A program made the position numbers and the translations under genes. Of a stretch of 64,000 bases of DNA, positions 52,613-62,412 are shown in pieces. Under the pieces are notes generated by a model. That model had not been told where the DNA came from and made no database searches. It was given only the letters and a program-made list of their open reading frames with translations. How positions within the stretch are numbered: position 1 is the stretch's first letter; each line of letters begins with the position of its first letter. The stretch covers positions 1 through 64,000 of the forward strand of contig UQWA01000003.1 in the NCBI GenBank assembly GCA_900544685.1, read 5' to 3'. The stretch comes from an uncultured Lachnospiraceae bacterium. GTDB lineage: Bacteria; Bacillota; Clostridia; Lachnospirales; Lachnospiraceae.

Positions 52613-53145
52613 TGATAAAAAATCAGACCAAACCAGGTAACTGTATGCATATCAGTATAAAATTCAATATCATATTTATCTGTAAGATCCACAACTAGTA
52701 TACCGTAACTCTCAATACAGGGAATTGCCATGTCTGGATGACGGCAGGCATCCGGATAAGCACACTGTTCACAGATCTGACAGGAATCACCAGATAACGC
52801 AAAACAGGATATTCCTGCGTCTTGCAATTCTTTCAATATGTCTCTGGTAATCTCCTCATGGGAAGTTCTGGAGGCAAGTGCTTCTGCAAAGATAGAGGAA
52901 TCACTAACTTCCGCCTGTGTGGTGTACAGAAAGACATGATCATAAGTCAGACATTTCTGTCTGCATTCTTCCACGCTTCCCACGCCCGGAGGACAGGACC
53001 AGGACTTGCCGTAACGCTCACATTCTGTCTGGCAGATGGTACGCACCTTATCGGAAAAGGTCAGTTCCTGTGTACTGCAAAATGCATACTGAATGATCGG
53101 ATACTGACTAATGATTGCTTCTATTTTTTCATTTACTTTTTCCAT
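52606..53145 (-). CDS. DUF2284 metal-binding protein
   Basis: This 179-residue, cysteine-rich protein has clusters CQTECERYGKSWSCPPGVG (about 35-53), CRQKC, and a later CQICEQCAYPDACRHP, suggesting metal or iron-sulfur binding. It belongs to DUF2284, of unknown role. It follows rlmH by 12 bases on the same strand. Confidence 0.85.
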   Translation of the reverse strand: MEKVNEKIEAIISQYPIIQYAFCSTQELTFSDKVRTICQTECERYGKSWSCPPGVGSVEECRQKCLTYDHVFLYTTQAEVSDSSIFAEALASRTSHEEITRDILKELQDAGISCFALSGDSCQICEQCAYPDACRHPDMAIPCIESYGILVVDLTDKYDIEFYTDMHTVTWFGLIFYQE

Positions 53146-53157
53146 TCTTCAGCTCCT

Positions 53158-53637
53158 CTACTTATGATATGGTTCACCGAACTGAATCCGGTAGCCGCGG
53201 TAAATCTGTTCCAGCAGAATAACCCGCATAAGCTGATGTGGAAAAGTCATATCTGAAAAGCTTAATGCATAATCAGCCTTCTGAATAATTCTGTCATCCA
53301 GGCCAAGTGAACCACCGATAAAAAACTGAATATGACTGATCCCCTTGACACCAAGCTGTTCGATATAAGAAGAAAACTTTTCTGATGTCATACGACGCCC
53401 CTGAATGGCAAGCACAATCTTATAAGCATCATCTCTGGTATACTTTAACAGCCGATCTCCCTCTTTTGCCTTAATCTGATCCATCTCTGTCTGACTGGCA
53501 TGATCCGGCGTTTTCTCATCCGCCACTTCAATAATCTCCAGTTTGCAGTAGCGGGACAAACGCTTGGTATATTCTGCAATGGCATCCGTAAAATATTTTT
53601 CTTTGATTTTTCCTACACAAAGAACGGTAATTTTCAT
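53158..53637 (-). CDS. rlmH: 23S rRNA pseudouridine-1915 N3-methyltransferase
   Basis: RlmH methylates pseudouridine 1915 in helix 69 of 23S rRNA. The 159-residue SPOUT enzyme has FFIGGSLGLDDR (about 103-114) and the C-terminal FSDMTFPHQLMRVILLEQIY. Start and length match the family. Confidence 0.96.
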   Translation of the reverse strand: MKITVLCVGKIKEKYFTDAIAEYTKRLSRYCKLEIIEVADEKTPDHASQTEMDQIKAKEGDRLLKYTRDDAYKIVLAIQGRRMTSEKFSSYIEQLGVKGISHIQFFIGGSLGLDDRIIQKADYALSFSDMTFPHQLMRVILLEQIYRGYRIQFGEPYHK

Positions 53638-53664
53638 ATATCACCTCTGAAAAAGATCATAAGG

Positions 53665-53696
53665 AAAAAGGGCTACAGCCCGGAAGCCGCAGTCCT
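53665..53696 (-). terminator. Terminator after nfnB
   Basis: On the minus strand AGGACTGCGGC and GCTGTAGCCCT pair with two G-U pairs and one mismatch. TTTTT follows. It ends the nfnA-nfnB operon. Confidence 0.65.
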
Positions 53697-53721
53697 CTTT
53701 CACCTGTGTTTATTCTGATAC

Positions 53722-55110
53722 TTATTTATTGCTTAAGAATTCATGAATACCTTTTGCTGCTGCTTTACCTGCGCCCATGGCAAGAATAACAGTAGCTGCA
53801 CCTGTAACAGCATCACCACCGGCATAAACACCGTCTTTGGATGTCTTACCGGTCTCTTCATCTGCGATAATACATTTACGTTTGTTTGTATCCAGACCGA
53901 TTGTGGTAGAAGAAATCAGTGGATTTGGTGAAGTACCAAGGGACATGATAACAGTATCCACATCCATCACAAATTCAGATCCAGGAATCACAACCGGACG
54001 TCTTCTTCCGGATGCATCCGGTTCACCAAGTTCCATACGTACACACTTCATACCTGCTACAGCATCATCCTCGTTTACCAGTATCTCAGTTGGATTCGTC
54101 AGAAGGTCAAAGATGACACCTTCTTCTTTTGCATGATGTACTTCTTCTGCTCTTGCAGGAAGTTCTGCTTCACTTCTTCTGTACACGATATGTACTTCTG
54201 CGCCCAGACGAAGTGCTGTTCTGGCAGCATCCATTGCAACGTTACCTCCGCCTACGACAGCAACCTTCTTACCTTTTACGATCGGTGTGTCATAATCTTC
54301 ACGGAATGCTTTCATCAGGTTATTTCTGGTCAGGTATTCATTTGCTGAAAATACACCTTTTGCTGTTTCACCAGGGATACCCATGAACATTGGAAGACCT
54401 GCACCGGATCCGATAAATACCGCTTCGAATCCTTCTTCATCCATTAATTCATCAATTGTGATAGAGCGGCCGATGATAACATTGGTCTCGATCTTAACTC
54501 CAAGAGATTTTACGTTTTCTACTTCTTTTGCAACAACATCCAGTTTTGGAAGACGGAACTCAGGGATACCATAAACCAGTACACCGCCTGCCTCATGAAG
54601 TGCCTCAAAGATGGTTACATCATAACCAAGTTTTGCCAGATCACCTGCACAGGTAAGTCCGGAAGGACCAGAACCGATAACAGCAACTTTCTTACCGTTT
54701 TTCTCTGCTGCCGGAACTGGCTTGATACCGTTCTCTCTCGCCCAGTCTGCTGTGAAACGTTCCAGTTTACCAATGGATACAGCCTCACCTTTGATACCAC
54801 GAATACATTTTCCTTCGCACTGGCTCTCCTGTGGGCATACACGGCCACAGATTGCAGGGAGTGCGGAAGATTCTGAAATTACCTTGTAAGCTTCTTCGAA
54901 GTTACCTTCTTTTACCTGATGGATAAATCCAGGAATATTGATGCTTACAGGACAGCCCTCTACACATTTTGCTTTTTTACAGTTTAAGCATCTGGATGCT
55001 TCTTCCATTGCTTCTTCTTTGTTATATCCAAGACATACTTCGTCAAAATTAGTTGCTCTGACCTGTGGATCCTGTTCTCTGACAGGAACTTTCTTTAATA
55101 CATCTGCCAT
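53722..55110 (-). CDS. nfnB: NfnB, large subunit of ferredoxin:NADP oxidoreductase
   Basis: The 462-residue flavoprotein resembles the glutamate synthase small subunit (GltD/GltA). N-terminal cysteine groups, CLNCKKAKCVEGCP and CGRVCPQESQCEGKC, bind two 4Fe-4S clusters. An FAD-binding GSGPSGLTCAGDLAKLG and an NADPH-binding VVGGGNVAMDAARTALRLG follow. Coupled with the NfnA subunit upstream, it probably performs electron bifurcation between NADH, ferredoxin and NADPH. A stand-alone glutamate synthase subunit is unlikely without the large subunit. Its ATG overlaps the nfnA stop by one base. Confidence 0.88.
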   Translation of the reverse strand: MADVLKKVPVREQDPQVRATNFDEVCLGYNKEEAMEEASRCLNCKKAKCVEGCPVSINIPGFIHQVKEGNFEEAYKVISESSALPAICGRVCPQESQCEGKCIRGIKGEAVSIGKLERFTADWARENGIKPVPAAEKNGKKVAVIGSGPSGLTCAGDLAKLGYDVTIFEALHEAGGVLVYGIPEFRLPKLDVVAKEVENVKSLGVKIETNVIIGRSITIDELMDEEGFEAVFIGSGAGLPMFMGIPGETAKGVFSANEYLTRNNLMKAFREDYDTPIVKGKKVAVVGGGNVAMDAARTALRLGAEVHIVYRRSEAELPARAEEVHHAKEEGVIFDLLTNPTEILVNEDDAVAGMKCVRMELGEPDASGRRRPVVIPGSEFVMDVDTVIMSLGTSPNPLISSTTIGLDTNKRKCIIADEETGKTSKDGVYAGGDAVTGAATVILAMGAGKAAAKGIHEFLSNK

Positions 55111-56000
55111 TATTTGTCACCTCCACAATTTCCACATCCGCCATGATGTGTTTCACCTTCATGCAGTTTTAATAAAGCACGGCCTTCTTCTGTCTTGTAG
55201 AGAGCCTGTCTCTTCATTGCTACATTGAAATCAATCTTATGACCGTCAAATTCCGGACCATCTACGCAGGCGAATTTTACTTCATCCCCTACCATAACTC
55301 GACAGGCTCCGCACATACCGGTACCGTCTACCATGATTGGGTTCATGCTGACAACAGTCGGGATGTTTAACTTCTGAGTAGTCAGGCAGCAGAATTTCAT
55401 CATGATCATCGGTCCGATGGAAACACAGTGATCATATGTCTTTCCTTCTTTCGTTACAAGATCTTCGATTACCTTTGTAACCATACCGCTTCTTCCGTAA
55501 GAACCATCATCTGTTGTGATGTAAAGGTTGCCGGATACTTCCTGCAGTTCTTTTTCCAGAATAACCAGGTCTTTTGTCTTGGCTCCAACGATAACATCCA
55601 CGTCTACGCCATGTTCATGCAGCCATTTTACCTGTGGATATACAGGAGCGGTTCCTACACCACCTGCGACAAAAAGGATCTTTTTTTTCTTTACTTCTTC
55701 CAGCGGTTCTGTACATAAATCAGAAGGCTGTCCCAGAGGTCCGACGAAATCACGGAAAGAATCTCCTGCCTGAAGAGTTGCAAACTTCTCAGTAGATGCA
55801 CCGATTGGCTGGAATACAATTGTAATAGTTCCTGCCTCACGGTCATAATCACAAATAGTAAGTGGAATTCTTTCGCCTACTTCATCTTTTTTTACGATGA
55901 CAAACTGTCCCGGCAGGCAGTGTTTTGCAACACGAGGAGCTTCTACAACCATCTTATAGATGTTGCCGGCAAGCTTACCTGCTTCTAAAATCTTGTACAT
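55110..56000 (-). CDS. nfnA: NfnA, small subunit of ferredoxin:NADP oxidoreductase
   Basis: This 296-residue protein of the sulfide/dihydroorotate dehydrogenase electron-transfer type has an FAD domain (about 1-95), an NAD domain (about 100-215, FVAGGVGTAPVYPQVKWL), and a 2Fe-2S site with CGACRVMVGDEVKFAC. It transfers electrons from NADH to the bifurcating flavin. A sigma-A promoter lies 57 to 85 bases upstream. Confidence 0.88.
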   Translation of the reverse strand: MYKILEAGKLAGNIYKMVVEAPRVAKHCLPGQFVIVKKDEVGERIPLTICDYDREAGTITIVFQPIGASTEKFATLQAGDSFRDFVGPLGQPSDLCTEPLEEVKKKKILFVAGGVGTAPVYPQVKWLHEHGVDVDVIVGAKTKDLVILEKELQEVSGNLYITTDDGSYGRSGMVTKVIEDLVTKEGKTYDHCVSIGPMIMMKFCCLTTQKLNIPTVVSMNPIMVDGTGMCGACRVMVGDEVKFACVDGPEFDGHKIDFNVAMKRQALYKTEEGRALLKLHEGETHHGGCGNCGGDK

Positions 56001-56056
56001 ATACTTTTCCTCCTTTATATTATGCCTTTAACAGGCCAAAATCCAAAACTTATTCC

Positions 56057-56085
56057 ATAATACTTCATTTTGTTATTTTCGTCAA
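56057..56085 (-). promoter_or_regulatory. Sigma-A promoter of nfnAB
   Basis: On the minus strand TTGACG (56080-56085) and TATTAT (56057-56062) are spaced by 17 bp, 57 bases before the nfnA start. Confidence 0.7.
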
Positions 56086-56100
56086 TATTTTGTTAAAATT

Positions 56101-59100
56101 TTAGACATTTTCATCTATATACTGTTCAAATTCTTCCATGGACATCAGCACCTTTCTTGGTTTGGTACCTTCTTCCGGTCCTACCACTCCTGCTTCTGAA
56201 AGCTGATCCATGATACGTGCTGCACGGTTAAATCCAATTTTAAAGACCCTTTGCAGCATACCAATAGATGCCTTGTCTTTCTCAATGATGAATTTTCCTG
56301 CCTGTACAAAATTACTGTCCAGCTCACTGCCTCCTGCTGCTCCCATGGATGACGGACTGCTCTGCGCCACAGTATTCATCCGTGCCTCCATCTGCCTGTG
56401 GTATGCTGTCATATCATTTTTCTGTGTCAGGAATTCTGTTACCTTACTTACTTCAGCATCTGAGACAAAGGACCCCTGCACACGGACCGGCTTGGAATAC
56501 CCCTGTGGATAAAAGAGCATATCACCTTTTCCAAGCAGCTTTTCCGCACCTGTCATATCCAGAATGGTTCTGGAATCCACACCACTGGTTACGGAAAATG
56601 CAATTCGAGATGGCATATTTGCCTTAATCAGACCAGTTATGACATTCACAGAAGGTCTCTGTGTGGCAATGATCAGATGGATTCCAGCTGCTCTGGCAAG
56701 CTGTGCCAGACGGCAGATGGCATCTTCGACTTCTCCCGGTGCCACCATCATCAGATCAGCAAGCTCATCTACGATAATTACGATCTGTGGAAGCTTCTTC
56801 GGCTTATCCGGTGCATCCACATCATCCAGCGCTTCCACCTTCGCATTGTATCCCTTCAGATCACGCACTCCTGTCTGGGCAAACAGTTCATAACGTTTGG
56901 TCATCTCTGCAACGCCCCAGTTCAGAGCGCCAGATGCCTTCTTCGGATCCGTAACAACCGGGATAAACAGATGTGGAATTCCATTATATACGCTTAGTTC
57001 CACTACCTTCGGATCAATCATGATGAGTTTTACATCTTCCGGATCTGCCTTGTAGATAATACTCATAATCAGTGTATTGATACAGACCGATTTACCGGAA
57101 CCGGTGGCACCTGCAATCAGAAGATGCGGCATCTTGGCAATATCTGTCACGACTGTTTTACCGGCAATATCTTTACCGACTGCAAAGGAGAGATTAGATT
57201 TGGCATTCTGGAATTCATCAGATTCCAGAAGTTCACGTAGATAAACAGCACTGTTTTCTTTGTTCGGAACTTCAATACCCACTGCTGCCTTTCCTGGAAT
57301 CGGTGCTTCAATACGAATATCCTCTGCGGCCAGATTCAGCTTGATATCATCGGCCAGATTGACAATTTTACTGACCTTTACCCCCTGTTCCGGCTGAAGC
57401 TCATATCTGGTAACTGCCGGACCGCAGCTTACATTCGTTACGGTAACATTTACACCAAAACTGTGAAGGGTATCCTGCAGCTTTCTCGCTGTTTCTGCTA
57501 CTTCATCATTGGTGTTGCCTCCGGATACGCCAGATGGCTTTTTCAGAAGATCCAGTGGTGGGAAGACATATTCTGCCTTTTCTACGGATTCATTCTGTTT
57601 AATCTCTTCAGCCACGCTGTCCACTGCCTGTTCCTGTTCTTCTCTGGTAGAATGTGGATTCTTGATCTTTGTTTTTGCCGTAATTTCTTCGGTAGTTGTT
57701 TCTTTTTTTATCGCAGGCTCTTCTATAGGTTCTTCTGCTGTTCTGTCTGATGTTTTGCCAGTTTCTTTGTGCTCTGTCTGAATTCTTCTGTCTTCTTTCG
57801 ATATTTCTGGCATGGAGAATGGTTCCGGTCTGGATACTGTGTCATTGAAAGCAATAACCTCAGGTTCCACTTCACGTACTGTTTCAGAAGCCGGAGAAGC
57901 TGACGAAATCACCTGTGAACTGCCATTTCGCTGAATGGTAAACTGTAATTCCGGAAGGCTTTCTTCTCTCTTTGGCGCAGCCGTCTCCACAACAGCTGTC
58001 CGTTCTGCCTTTGTCTGAATGACTTTTGGCTTTTCTTTCCTTGGCGGAAGTTCTGGCACAGATTCTTCTGCTGCTTTTGCATTTGCCGGATCCAGCATCA
58101 CGGTTTTGGCTCTGGAAGATTTCTGAATCTTCGGTACCACCTCATGAATTTCTTCCGCAACAGGAAGTCCCACATCAAACGTAGTATTCGTACTGACTCC
58201 TGTCACCACACGCTGTCGTCTCGGCTCCCTGATCACTTTGGAAAGATCCTGATTGACCGTCTTCATTTCTTCAATCTCTCTTTGCATCTGCATCTGCTTC
58301 TGAAGCTGTGCTCTTTTTCGCTTCTGCTGATTCAGTTCCCTGCGCATCCGCTTCCTGGTGTGTGCCTGTCCTATGACACTTCCGCTTTCTGAATAAATAC
58401 TGTCAAACAGTGTATGCCCTGTTAAAAGGATCATGCCGATAATGAAAAGAATAATATTGCAGATCCAGGTTCCAATCTCTCCAACTATAGGATGAAATAA
58501 CTGGTAAACTACTGCTCCAGCCATACCTCCGCCGTTTTTATTCTCCATACAGGAGTGATAATACTCACCCAGTGATATCTGCGAAGATACCGGATTCGAT
58601 ACTAATGCAAAAAAACAGCTCAGTGAAATCACCAGAACCAGTGCTGCGATCACCTTGAGCCAAGCCTGCAGACTGCCATGATTGGCAATCAGAAGTGTCA
58701 TCATCAAAAACAGAAGAAACGGCATAATATATGCCATCATACCAAACAGGCCAAAGAAGAATCCACTAATGGATCTTCCAAACATTCCGCCTGCCTGAAA
58801 AGTGTTCCCAAGGAAGAAAATAATACAGAACGCAAGCAGAAGCCAGAGGAATATCTCGGCTGACAATGGTGTTCCTTTTTTTCTGGAAATATCAGGGATA
58901 TTGATTTCAGAATGTCGGCTTTTCTTTGATTTTGTATCAGAAGAAGCTTTCTTTCTTCTTACGTTCTGTTTTTCTGATCCAGCGGTTGTCTGTTTCTTGC
59001 CGGTATCTGAGGAAGCATTTGATTTCTTACTGACGCTTCGTTTTCCGGAGGTACTGGGTGACTGCGATGTGGATGTCTTTTCTTCTTTTGTATGAACAGT

Positions 59101-59124
59101 TGCTGTCTTTTTCTTTGTTGCCAT
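56101..59124 (-). CDS. ftsK: DNA translocase FtsK/SpoIIIE
   Basis: The 1007-residue protein has four to five N-terminal membrane segments after a long Lys/Ser-rich cytoplasmic head (about 1-75). A charged, Glu/Pro/Thr-rich linker (about 265-510) leads to the motor domain with Walker A GATGSGKSVC and VIIVDELADLMM. A C-terminal gamma winged helix (about 940-1005, AARIMDQLSEAGVVGPEEGT) reads KOPS-type polarity sequences. It pumps chromosome DNA through the septum and can activate the XerS-dif system found 44 kb away. Confidence 0.95.
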   Translation of the reverse strand: MATKKKTATVHTKEEKTSTSQSPSTSGKRSVSKKSNASSDTGKKQTTAGSEKQNVRRKKASSDTKSKKSRHSEINIPDISRKKGTPLSAEIFLWLLLAFCIIFFLGNTFQAGGMFGRSISGFFFGLFGMMAYIMPFLLFLMMTLLIANHGSLQAWLKVIAALVLVISLSCFFALVSNPVSSQISLGEYYHSCMENKNGGGMAGAVVYQLFHPIVGEIGTWICNIILFIIGMILLTGHTLFDSIYSESGSVIGQAHTRKRMRRELNQQKRKRAQLQKQMQMQREIEEMKTVNQDLSKVIREPRRQRVVTGVSTNTTFDVGLPVAEEIHEVVPKIQKSSRAKTVMLDPANAKAAEESVPELPPRKEKPKVIQTKAERTAVVETAAPKREESLPELQFTIQRNGSSQVISSASPASETVREVEPEVIAFNDTVSRPEPFSMPEISKEDRRIQTEHKETGKTSDRTAEEPIEEPAIKKETTTEEITAKTKIKNPHSTREEQEQAVDSVAEEIKQNESVEKAEYVFPPLDLLKKPSGVSGGNTNDEVAETARKLQDTLHSFGVNVTVTNVSCGPAVTRYELQPEQGVKVSKIVNLADDIKLNLAAEDIRIEAPIPGKAAVGIEVPNKENSAVYLRELLESDEFQNAKSNLSFAVGKDIAGKTVVTDIAKMPHLLIAGATGSGKSVCINTLIMSIIYKADPEDVKLIMIDPKVVELSVYNGIPHLFIPVVTDPKKASGALNWGVAEMTKRYELFAQTGVRDLKGYNAKVEALDDVDAPDKPKKLPQIVIIVDELADLMMVAPGEVEDAICRLAQLARAAGIHLIIATQRPSVNVITGLIKANMPSRIAFSVTSGVDSRTILDMTGAEKLLGKGDMLFYPQGYSKPVRVQGSFVSDAEVSKVTEFLTQKNDMTAYHRQMEARMNTVAQSSPSSMGAAGGSELDSNFVQAGKFIIEKDKASIGMLQRVFKIGFNRAARIMDQLSEAGVVGPEEGTKPRKVLMSMEEFEQYIDENV

Positions 59125-59142
59125 ATTTTCTCCCTTAAAATA

Positions 59143-60021
59143 CTATCTTGTTGCAATATATGCGATAATTGAGATACTGCCAACGATCAGGCAGTATATT
59201 GCAAATCCTCTGAATTTTTTCTTTCTTACGATCCTCAGCATTTTTTTAATACAGAAATATCCCACAATTCCTGCCACTGCCGCTCCGATAAGATATATGA
59301 AAAACTGTGCTGCACCGACATGACTGCTGGCAAGCTGTGACAATTCCAGAATAGTTGCTCCTAAAATAGCCGGGATTGCCATGATAAATGAATATTTTAC
59401 AGCAAAACGCTTGTCATATCCGCTGATCAGGCTGGCAGCAATGGTTGTCCCGGATCTGGAAAGACCCGGAAGCGTACTGATTCCCTGGGCAATACCAATC
59501 AGAAATGCACTGGTAAAACTGATATCCTTCGGAATCTTTGTACCGGACTCGGATGCATCTGCAATGATCAGAAGTACGGCCGTCATAATCAGACCAATTC
59601 CAGGTGCCAGCAGAGAATCATATGCCAGATTCACCAGATCCCTCGCAGCGTAACCGATCACAGCAGTTGGGATCGTCGCACACAGAATCATTACTACAAA
59701 TCTCCGGTAATTATTATGTAAAACCTTTTTATATCGAACAGCATCTTTTTCTTTCTTATTGTGAATGAGGGTCGAACCGTTCTTGCCAATATCTGAAACC
59801 ATCCGGACTGTTTCACCGATCATTCGCAGAACGTCTTTATAGAATACTGCGCAGATTGCAATAACAGTCCCCAAATGCAGCATTACGTCAAAGAGAAGTC
59901 CACCGTCTGTCTGTATTCCAAATAGATTCCGTAAAATCGCCAGATGCCCTGAACTGCTGACCGGTAAAAATTCTGTAACGCCCTGAACGATCCCCAAAAA
60001 AACGGACTGTATAAGTGTCAT
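59143..60021 (-). CDS. uppP: Undecaprenyl-diphosphatase
   Basis: UppP (BacA) dephosphorylates C55-PP to recycle the cell-wall lipid carrier and gives low-level bacitracin resistance. The 292-residue protein has about eight membrane segments and the motifs GVTEFLPVSSSGHL (about 14-27) and GLSRSGTT. It lies downstream of the TepA-like gene and before ftsK. Confidence 0.96.
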   Translation of the reverse strand: MTLIQSVFLGIVQGVTEFLPVSSSGHLAILRNLFGIQTDGGLLFDVMLHLGTVIAICAVFYKDVLRMIGETVRMVSDIGKNGSTLIHNKKEKDAVRYKKVLHNNYRRFVVMILCATIPTAVIGYAARDLVNLAYDSLLAPGIGLIMTAVLLIIADASESGTKIPKDISFTSAFLIGIAQGISTLPGLSRSGTTIAASLISGYDKRFAVKYSFIMAIPAILGATILELSQLASSHVGAAQFFIYLIGAAVAGIVGYFCIKKMLRIVRKKKFRGFAIYCLIVGSISIIAYIATR

Positions 60022-60087
60022 ATTACTCTCCTTATCCCTGCATATATGATTTCAGATTATAGCATAAAAATCCATTTGATACAAATG

Positions 60088-60765
60088 TCATTGTATCAAA
60101 TCATGGATTTTCTGTAATGCCTGTGAGATTCCCCCCACTTCATTGATAATATGTTCTTCTACTGCCTGACTGCCCACCAGAATGGTTCCAAGATCCTTGG
60201 TCAGCATACCTGTATCCAGCATCAACTGCTCAAGACGTTCTCTTTTGGCACCACAGTGTGATGCAATAAAGCCCAGAATACGGTTCTGCATCTGTCGAAA
60301 GTAATCATATGTCTGCGGTGCCCCTATCACAGTTCCATTCATCCGTACAGGATGAATCACCATAGTTCCAGTAGCCACAATAAAGGAATAATCAGTAGAA
60401 ACAGCAATGGGAACACCGATGGAATGGCTGCCACCCAGAACCAGTGATACAGTCGGTTTACTTAAAGATGCAATCATCTCGGCTATGGCAAGTCCAGCTT
60501 CCACATCACCGCCTACCGTATTAAGCAGAACCAATACCCCCTGAATATCCCTGCTGTCTTCAATTGCCGCAAGCTGCGGTAACAGATGCTCATACTTGGT
60601 TGTTTTGCTGGTAGAAGGAAGGCACTCATGCCCTTCGATTTCACCAATAATGGAAATCAAATGAATATGGTGATCCAGAACTGCCTGACCGAATTCCTTT
60701 ATGGTTTCGTCTTTATTTTCCTTTTTGTCAGATAATGTTTCCTGTCCTTTTTTCTTTTCTTCCAT
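60088..60765 (-). CDS. TepA-like ClpP-family protease
   Basis: The 225-residue protein has an acidic/basic N-terminus (about 1-25) and a ClpP/crotonase-like core (about 30-220). It includes GGDVEAGLAIAEMI, SHSIGVPIAVS and HPVR. These are the Ser/His elements of TepA (YmfB) proteins, which degrade or process secretory proteins in Bacillus. I set the start at ATG 60765, which has GAGGTG upstream. A 12-base extension to 60777 is possible. Confidence 0.85.
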   Translation of the reverse strand: MEEKKKGQETLSDKKENKDETIKEFGQAVLDHHIHLISIIGEIEGHECLPSTSKTTKYEHLLPQLAAIEDSRDIQGVLVLLNTVGGDVEAGLAIAEMIASLSKPTVSLVLGGSHSIGVPIAVSTDYSFIVATGTMVIHPVRMNGTVIGAPQTYDYFRQMQNRILGFIASHCGAKRERLEQLMLDTGMLTKDLGTILVGSQAVEEHIINEVGGISQALQKIHDLIQ

Positions 60766-60834
60766 GTCACACCTCATACTTTTTCTTTTAGTATGCCGTA
60801 TAACAAAAAGGCTTATTCACCCTATATGATAAGA

Positions 60835-60868
60835 AATCCCCTTATCAGTTCTGGCTGATAAAGGGATT
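60835..60868 (-). terminator. Terminator after the CFI-box gene
   Basis: AATCCCCTTATCAG (60835-60848) pairs with CTGATAAAGGGATT (60855-60868) with one mismatch. The minus-strand tail is TTCTTATC rather than a pure T-run. Confidence 0.6.
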
Positions 60869-60883
60869 CGCTTCACGATTCTG

Positions 60884-61666
60884 TCAGGAAAGAGGATATG
60901 TATAAAAATATTCTTCTTCCAAGTCATGTACCATCTTAATATACATATCTCTGCACGCCTCCATCTGATCTGATTCAATCATCTGAATACATGGGTTCAG
61001 ATAAGTATCCCAGATATGGCGGTATACTTCTTCTTTGTGTCCGGAATGATTGATGTGCTTTACGATGGTTGGAGCCACATCGTAGTACTCATGGATCACC
61101 GATTCACCGTCTTCCTGACTCATCAGATAATTATCACGATAATCTCGCAATAATGTCAGTTCATAACAGTCATCCGGCTTTCCAAAGGTCTCACAGACAG
61201 CAGTGGTGATATAACACCATTTGTGCTGAAAACCAGATTGAATCTCATCTACATTGGCAGCAGAAATATTACTCTCCGGGAACTTCTCCTTCCATGAAGA
61301 AAGAATCTGTTCTTCCAGCGGCTGAACACACTGACCGTTATACTTTTTAAGTGACGGAAGGAAATATACTACCATAAACAGATTCAGATTCATGGAAAGC
61401 TGTACTTTTTTTGCCTTCTTTTTTTCCCTTCCAAGAAGGGAAACAGCTTTTCCTGACACAGCTTCTGCCATATTCTTTATATATTGTTCTTTATTAATCG
61501 CATTATGATAGCCATCTTCCAGTGCCTGATATGACGGGAAATGTGACTCATAGAACTGTGTAAAAGCATCCATATAATACTTTTTATGAAACCTGTCCAG
61601 CAATTGATCCATATTTTCAAAAACATCTTCCATTCCGTGAAGAGCGGTCAGATATGTATTCTCCAT
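60884..61666 (-). CDS. CFI-box-CTERM protein of unknown function
   Basis: This 260-residue soluble protein with no known enzyme domain has a C-terminal block CYITTAVCETFG followed by PDDCYELTLLRDYRDNYL, the CFI-box signature seen in many Clostridial proteins. The N-terminal half is helical and charged. The function is unknown. It follows yebC by two bases and precedes a terminator. Confidence 0.8.
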   Translation of the reverse strand: MENTYLTALHGMEDVFENMDQLLDRFHKKYYMDAFTQFYESHFPSYQALEDGYHNAINKEQYIKNMAEAVSGKAVSLLGREKKKAKKVQLSMNLNLFMVVYFLPSLKKYNGQCVQPLEEQILSSWKEKFPESNISAANVDEIQSGFQHKWCYITTAVCETFGKPDDCYELTLLRDYRDNYLMSQEDGESVIHEYYDVAPTIVKHINHSGHKEEVYRHIWDTYLNPCIQMIESDQMEACRDMYIKMVHDLEEEYFYTYPLS

Positions 61667-61668
61667 AA

Positions 61669-62397
61669 TTATTCCTCCAGATTGGTGTATACGTTCTGTA
61701 CATCATCATCTTCGTCAAGAAGATCCAGGGTTCTCTGTAAATTTTTCAGCATAGTCTCATCCGTAAGTGCCACATAATTCTGTGGAATCATGGTAACTTC
61801 CGCAGATGCCATGGCAATACCCTCTTTTTCCAGTGCTTCTCTGATTGTGCTGAATTCATCCGGATCAGTAATAATTTCAAAGCTGTCGTCTTCTTCTGAG
61901 AAGTCCTCTGCACCTGCGTCCAGGGCGATCATCATTAGATCATCCGCATCCATTTCGCATTCTTCTTTGTCAATGATGATCTGACCTTTTTTATCAAAAC
62001 TATAAGATACACAGCCTGGTGTTCCGATGCTTCCGCTTCCCTTGGTAAAAGCACTTCTTACATTGGCAGCAGTACGGTTCTTATTATCTGTCAGGGCATC
62101 TACAATGATTGCAATTCCGCCTGGTCCGTATCCCTCGTAGGAAACATACTCGTAATTTACAGAATTGGCATCACCAGCTGCTTTCTTAATACCGCGGTCG
62201 ATTGTATCATTCGGCATATTGTTTGCTTTTGCCTTGGCAATGACATCACGCAGTCTGCTGTTGTTAGCAGGATCTGCACCGCCCTCTTTTACTGCAACGG
62301 CAATTTCACGGCCGATGATCGTAAAAATCTTTCCCTTAGCTGCATCATTCTTTTCCTTTTTGTGCTTGATATTTGCGAACTTTGAATGTCCTGACAT
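61669..62397 (-). CDS. yebC: YebC/PmpR-family regulator
   Basis: The 242-residue protein has the N-terminal SGHSKFANIKHKKEKNDAAK (2-21) and the middle-domain YEGYGPGGIAI, both hallmarks of YebC. Members affect translation or transcription; recent work links some to polyproline relief. It lies in an operon with the CBS protein and CFI-box protein. Confidence 0.93.
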   Translation of the reverse strand: MSGHSKFANIKHKKEKNDAAKGKIFTIIGREIAVAVKEGGADPANNSRLRDVIAKAKANNMPNDTIDRGIKKAAGDANSVNYEYVSYEGYGPGGIAIIVDALTDNKNRTAANVRSAFTKGSGSIGTPGCVSYSFDKKGQIIIDKEECEMDADDLMMIALDAGAEDFSEEDDSFEIITDPDEFSTIREALEKEGIAMASAEVTMIPQNYVALTDETMLKNLQRTLDLLDEDDDVQNVYTNLEE

Positions 62398-62412
62398 AAT
62401 AATTTTTCTCCT

